A DNA stretch of 64,000 nucleotides from an uncultured Bacilli bacterium (GTDB taxonomy: Bacteria > Bacillota_I > Bacilli_A > RF39 > UBA660), in the NCBI GenBank assembly GCA_947632375.1, contig CANRPF010000005.1, positions 1 through 64,000 on the forward strand. Direction: 5' to 3'. The first letter of the stretch is position 1. Every line of letters starts with the position of its first letter. The notes below the pieces were generated by a model, which worked only from the letters and a program-made list of their open reading frames with translations, was not told the DNA's origin and searched no databases. Positions 61,286-64,000 of the stretch are shown piece after piece. A program made the translations under genes and the position numbers.

Positions 61286-61859
61286 AATATTCAATTTTTT
61301 CTAAACACTTTTCTCCATAATCAATTTTTTCTTGAATATTCATTTTTTCTAACTTTTCATATTCACTTTCAGTTAACCCTACTATAAGAGTGCTATGTCC
61401 AGTTGGAACATCATGGTGGCTTTCTCTTAAATATAGATATTTTCCATTTTTACTGCTACCCTTAACATACATAGTGCAATCATAACCTCTGTAAAAGCAA
61501 TCAACATATTTATCAGTTATTTTAGCACCACTTGCACCAGTCCACGTTGCATTAAATAATACAATTAAATAGTGTTCATAATCTTTCATTAAACTATTAA
61601 ATACGTCTTCTATCTCCAACTCGTCTGTATAGTCATATTCTACATTTTCAAGACTTTTAATACAACTGCTATTTTCCAATTCATAAGCACTAACTGAAAC
61701 ATAATCTACATCTAACTCACTTTCAAAATCTGCAAGTTGTTTATCTGCAAGTCCTTTATCAATGTTTTCTATTGGTACATTATAGTAAACACCTACTTGT
61801 TGCAAGTCCATATTTTTAATATAATTTCTGTCAAAACTTTTCTCTACATAAGTTTTCAT
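61278..61859 (-). CDS. Hypothetical protein
   Basis: 193 residues. FNATWTGASGAKITDKYVDC and LRESHHDVPTGHSTLIVG are distinctive, possibly an enzyme fold with paired His, but no family is recognised. A TATACT -10-like box and AAGTGTAAA lie upstream at about 61880-61895. Confidence 0.6.
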   Translation of the reverse strand: MKTYVEKSFDRNYIKNMDLQQVGVYYNVPIENIDKGLADKQLADFESELDVDYVSVSAYELENSSCIKSLENVEYDYTDELEIEDVFNSLMKDYEHYLIVLFNATWTGASGAKITDKYVDCFYRGYDCTMYVKGSSKNGKYLYLRESHHDVPTGHSTLIVGLTESEYEKLEKMNIQEKIDYGEKCLEKIEYFE

Positions 61860-61946
61860 AAATAAACACCTTTCCTTTCAATTTACACTTATAGTATAAC
61901 ACCATATCAAGTTATTATATAAAATTTTTAATCTGTATGAAGAGGA

Positions 61947-62174
61947 CTAAAAATCTTCTTCATACAAACCTTTCAAACTCTTATATGTATCTCTTAAAAT
62001 CTCATGTGCCTTGTCTGTACCTATTTTTAAATACATACTATAATATAATTCTTCTATTATGTCCCTTAATTGTGCATTGTCCAATTTACAACTAATGTTG
62101 TAAATTGTATCCATAAAATCATAATCATTTACCATACAACTTTCCATTTCTTCTAAAAATTCCTTATTTTCCAT
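61947..62174 (-). CDS. Hypothetical acidic protein
   Basis: 75 residues, helical and acidic (SCKLDNAQLRDIIEELYYSM). Overlaps the upstream gene end by 11 bases. Confidence 0.6.
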   Translation of the reverse strand: MENKEFLEEMESCMVNDYDFMDTIYNISCKLDNAQLRDIIEELYYSMYLKIGTDKAHEILRDTYKSLKGLYEEDF

Positions 62175-62637
62175 TTAAAATACCCTCCTCTATTAATCTT
62201 GGTCTTCTTATTATTCTTATTATACTTTTAATTGGTAAATAAGCAATACCATTTTTTCCAATAAACATATAACAATAAGTTTCAAAATCTTTTTGTAGTA
62301 AAATTACGTTTGTTATGTCTATTATATCTTTTATTATTTTAATCTGTTTCTTTTCTCTGTCTTGTTCAAAAAACAAGTTGTCTATAATAAAGCCTTTTCT
62401 CTTTAAAATATCTTCTTTTTCTTTTTCAACTAATTTTATTTCCTTGTAATCTTTTAAAAAGTTTCTAAAGCCATGTTTTAGTGCTTTCTCGTCTTGTTCT
62501 TCTAACTTTTCCATGTTTTCTGTTTTTTCTTTTAATAAAAGCATAGAATAACCATTACTTATTAAAAATTTATTTTCTACATCTGCATATTTATTTTTAT
62601 AACTATTCAAACCAGTTTTAAAATACTTTTCTAACAT
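62164..62637 (-). CDS. Paralogue of the gene at 53860
   Basis: 157 residues from ATG 62637, placed by AAAGGAG; the frame stays open to an ATG at 62706 through three more in-frame ATGs. Shares order and segments with 53860 (see there). Lys/Glu-rich middle. Confidence 0.55.
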   Translation of the reverse strand: MLEKYFKTGLNSYKNKYADVENKFLISNGYSMLLLKEKTENMEKLEEQDEKALKHGFRNFLKDYKEIKLVEKEKEDILKRKGFIIDNLFFEQDREKKQIKIIKDIIDITNVILLQKDFETYCYMFIGKNGIAYLPIKSIIRIIRRPRLIEEGILNGK

Positions 62638-62642
62638 ATCAT

Positions 62643-62760
62643 TTTCTCCTTTATTTATTTCCATTATATTTTCACTTTCCTTTCTTTTACTTTCCATATA
62701 TTCCATATTTTATTTACTTTCCATGTTTTTCTCAATTTTTTTCCATGTTATGTTATTTTT
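62643..62760 (-). other. Leader with repeated ATGGAAAGTAAA mini-frames
   Basis: Upstream of the 62637 start the minus strand reads ATGGAAAAAAATTGA, ATGGAAAGTAAATAA and ATGGAATATATGGAAAGTAAA. The first two are very short frames, the last is in frame with the gene. Could be a translation-control leader or slippage debris. Confidence 0.3.
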
Positions 62761-62784
62761 TTCTGTTTTATTATTTTCACTTTC

Positions 62785-62842
62785 TTAACCTTAATTAAGG
62801 AAAGAAAAGCCCAACACCTCAAATACCCAACCACCAACCATT
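62785..62842 (-). repeat. G-rich tract and 12-bp palindrome
   Basis: CCTTAATTAAGG (about 62789-62800) is a perfect palindrome. On the minus strand GGTTGGTGGTTGGG (62839-62826) has four GG runs with one- and two-base loops, able to form a two-layer G-quadruplex, in a region otherwise very poor in G. Confidence 0.5.
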
Positions 62843-62912
62843 TTTTTATATTTACTTATTCGTCTTCGTCTATAATTTCTCCGTCTTCATTAAGTCCTAG
62901 ACTTTTATACCT

Positions 62913-63119
62913 TTATAGAATATTATTATTTTCTAGGACTTGTTTTACCTCTCCTAATATCATAAAGTTTCCAAAACTACCATTATTTATTTTATATTCA
63001 AGTAGTAACTCTAAAGTCTCCAAGTCTGCCCTACTGCAATTTACACCACTTATTCTAACCATATTATATTCGTTTTCTTCTATTGCTTTTTGTACTTTCT
63101 TTAATAACTTATTTTCCAT
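62913..63119 (-). CDS. Hypothetical protein with possible readthrough tail
   Basis: 68 residues, helical (ADLETLELLLEYKIN). After its TAA the same frame stays open for 17 codons reading RYKSLGLNEDGEIIDEDE, a protein-like acidic tail ending near 62865. GTCCTAG around the stop is repeated inverted in that tail. No family. Confidence 0.55.
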   Translation of the reverse strand: MENKLLKKVQKAIEENEYNMVRISGVNCSRADLETLELLLEYKINNGSFGNFMILGEVKQVLENNNIL

Positions 63120-63152
63120 ATCTAATCTCTCCTTTTTCTTTTATATACACTT

Positions 63153-63200
63153 ATTATATCATATCTTTTTAAAAATGTTCACTTTTTTTACATCTTTTTT
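63153..63200 (-). promoter_or_regulatory. Class 2 early promoter, copy F
   Basis: Minus strand: GATGTAAAAAAAGTGAACATT, spacer, TGATATAAT (-10 at 63158-63153), then AAGTGTATA. Distal repeat weakened to GATGTA. Confidence 0.65.
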
Positions 63201-63402
63201 ATTTTTTTGTATCTGTAATAAACATTTTCATTTTATATAACTCTATACCCAAATCGTCTAGTTTTTTATAATATTCTTTTACATCTACACCTAATTTCTC
63301 AAGAGTATGTAGTGCAATTTCTATATTTACAAACTCTTCGTCCATTTTTTTAACACTCTTATAAATATTTCTCAACTCTTCTTTTTTTTGTTTCTCAAAC
63401 AT
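63199..63402 (-). CDS. Small coiled-coil protein
   Basis: 67 residues, one long coil (IEIALHTLEKLGVDVKEYYK). First gene of the array after promoter copy G; RBS AAAGGAGAG. No family. Confidence 0.6.
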   Translation of the reverse strand: MFEKQKKEELRNIYKSVKKMDEEFVNIEIALHTLEKLGVDVKEYYKKLDDLGIELYKMKMFITDTKK

Positions 63403-63438
63403 AATCTTTTCTCTCCTTTTTTTTAATTTTACGTCTCC

Positions 63439-63487
63439 ATTATATCACACAATTTTTAAAATGTTCACTTTTTTAGCACTTTTTCTG
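63439..63487 (-). promoter_or_regulatory. Class 2 early promoter, copy G
   Basis: Minus strand: AAAGTGCTAAAAAAGTGAACAT, spacer, TGATATAAT (-10 at 63444-63439), then GGAGACGTAAAA. Both AAAGTG repeats present. Confidence 0.65.
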
Positions 63488-63539
63488 CATTTTTTTTAAA
63501 AAATTGTTTTTTTTAGTAGACGTTCCTTTATATATAATA

Positions 63540-63660
63540 CCCACAAAACATAGTTTTGCATTTAATACACGTTCCGTGTATGTATATACACGCCCACAAA
63601 CTTTTAAGTTGCATTTATACATTATAATTTCCCACAAAAGTTTAAATTGCATTTATATGG
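63540..63660. repeat. Three imperfect iterons
   Basis: CCCACAAA followed after 8-10 bases by TTGCATTTA, starting at 63540, 63593 and 63631. Each unit contains a small dyad such as CAAAAC-ATA-GTTTTG or CAAACTT-TTA-AGTTG. Arrays of this kind bind initiator or partition proteins. Confidence 0.55.
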
Positions 63661-63827
63661 TACATACTACATTATACCATGTTTTGTAAGTTTACATATA
63701 CGAAACTCAAACTTATGTTTTATCGAACGTATATTCTATGATACATCTGTTCAATTTTTACCAAGTTTACTAATTGTAAATATTTCTTTTTTCTCTTCCT
63801 CCTCCTCTTTTTTAATTTTACACCTAT

Positions 63828-63880
63828 ATTATACCACTTAAAAATTAAAATGTTCACTTTTTTAGCACTTTTTTTAATTT
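63828..63880 (-). promoter_or_regulatory. Class 2 early promoter, copy H
   Basis: Minus strand: AAAGTGCTAAAAAAGTGAACAT, spacer, GTATAAT (-10 at 63833-63828), then ATAGGTGTAAAA and GAGGAGGAGG. No start codon follows in usable position, so it seems to transcribe the non-coding iteron region. Confidence 0.6.
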
Positions 63881-63941
63881 TTTTTGAAAGTGTAAAAAAG
63901 TGTAAAGTACAAAAGTTTTTTAGGAAATTTTAAAAAAAATG

Positions 63942-63969
63942 TTGTATTTTGTCGTGAAAGTGGTATAAT
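63942..63969 (+). promoter_or_regulatory. Plus-strand promoter at right edge
   Basis: TTGTAT (63942-63947), 16 bases, TATAAT (63964-63969). Upstream AAAGTGTAAAAAAGTGTAAAG (about 63887-63907) is a plus-strand copy of the paired AAAGTG motif. Drives genes beyond the window. Confidence 0.55.
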
Positions 63970-64000
63970 ATATATATACACAGAGGAAATAGTGTTTATA

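Larger units (their letters stand above)
63403..64000. other. Non-coding divergent control region
   Basis: About 600 bases without a supported gene on either strand. It holds two minus-strand class 2 promoters (63439 and 63828), a plus-strand promoter (63942), three imperfect iterons and several dyads (TACACG-TTC-CGTGTA near 63570). The minus transcript from 63828 crosses the iterons. Candidate replication origin or master early control site. Confidence 0.5.

Noticed and set aside
63540-63660. CRISPR array
   Set aside because: Only three imperfect units with unequal spacing (53 and 38 bases) and no cas genes.
63504-63841. Plus-strand frames of 61-64 codons in the control region
   Set aside because: They overlap iterons and promoters, lack ribosome sites and have aromatic/His composition typical of antisense AT-rich DNA.

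Overview
This window is part of a large, AT-rich, tightly packed tailed-phage genome whose host is probably an anaerobic Firmicute (Clostridia-like). The reasons are a phage replication and nucleotide set that includes an oxygen-sensitive class III ribonucleotide reductase (NrdD/NrdG), a Gp157-like protein, DUF6275 and Acb2-like small phage proteins, strong AGGAGG-type ribosome sites, and sigma-A promoters (TTGACA, 17 bp, TATAAT with an extended -10). No virion structure, packaging or lysis gene is recognisable, so only the replication and early (takeover) arms are seen.

Layout. 1-18.45 kb, plus strand: replication and nucleotide metabolism. It starts with a 5'-truncated Toprim/DnaB-type primase-helicase, then a PD-(D/E)XK nuclease, an HD hydrolase, a Gp157-like protein, a PolC/DnaE-type polymerase, an RNA ligase, an Acb2/Tad1-like anti-CBASS candidate, a RlaP-type nucleotidyltransferase, phosphatases, nrdD, nrdG and dUTPase. 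nrdD is cut into five exons by four group I introns, two of which carry HNH endonuclease genes; virtual splicing gives an intact 732-residue protein. 18.45-19.0 kb is the convergence zone, with terminators, a decayed gene remnant and a possible antisense RNA.

19.0-41.5 kb, minus strand: small unknown genes, a GT2 glycosyltransferase, a HAD phosphatase, a kinase-HD protein, a ThyX-like protein, a RecD-like helicase, a radical SAM protein, and a tyrosine recombinase. A 1.35-kb stretch at 23.24-24.59 kb has no protein gene but holds tRNA-Ala, tRNA-Trp, an interrupted tRNA-like gene and several other stem-closed RNA modules behind its own promoter. Between 33.4 and 37.5 kb lie five paralogues sharing a near-invariant N-terminal TFETNSSSTHS motif on unrelated bodies.

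41.5-63.4 kb, minus strand: a tiled array of about 55 small, mostly acidic genes of unknown function (exceptions: HNH endonuclease, Api92-like, SprT-like, ArdA-like candidates), with several paralogue pairs. A second promoter class with two AAAGTG repeats spaced one helical turn upstream of TATAAT recurs in front of these operons. 63.4-64.0 kb is a non-coding divergent control region with imperfect iterons, dyads and two outward promoters; it is a candidate origin or master early control region.

Working together: the plus arm copies DNA and makes dNTPs anaerobically. RNA ligase, RlaP-type transferase, kinase-HD protein and HAD_SAK-type phosphatase look like a distributed RNA-repair set, fitting with phage tRNAs. 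The minus array is probably the early host-takeover and counter-defence region.
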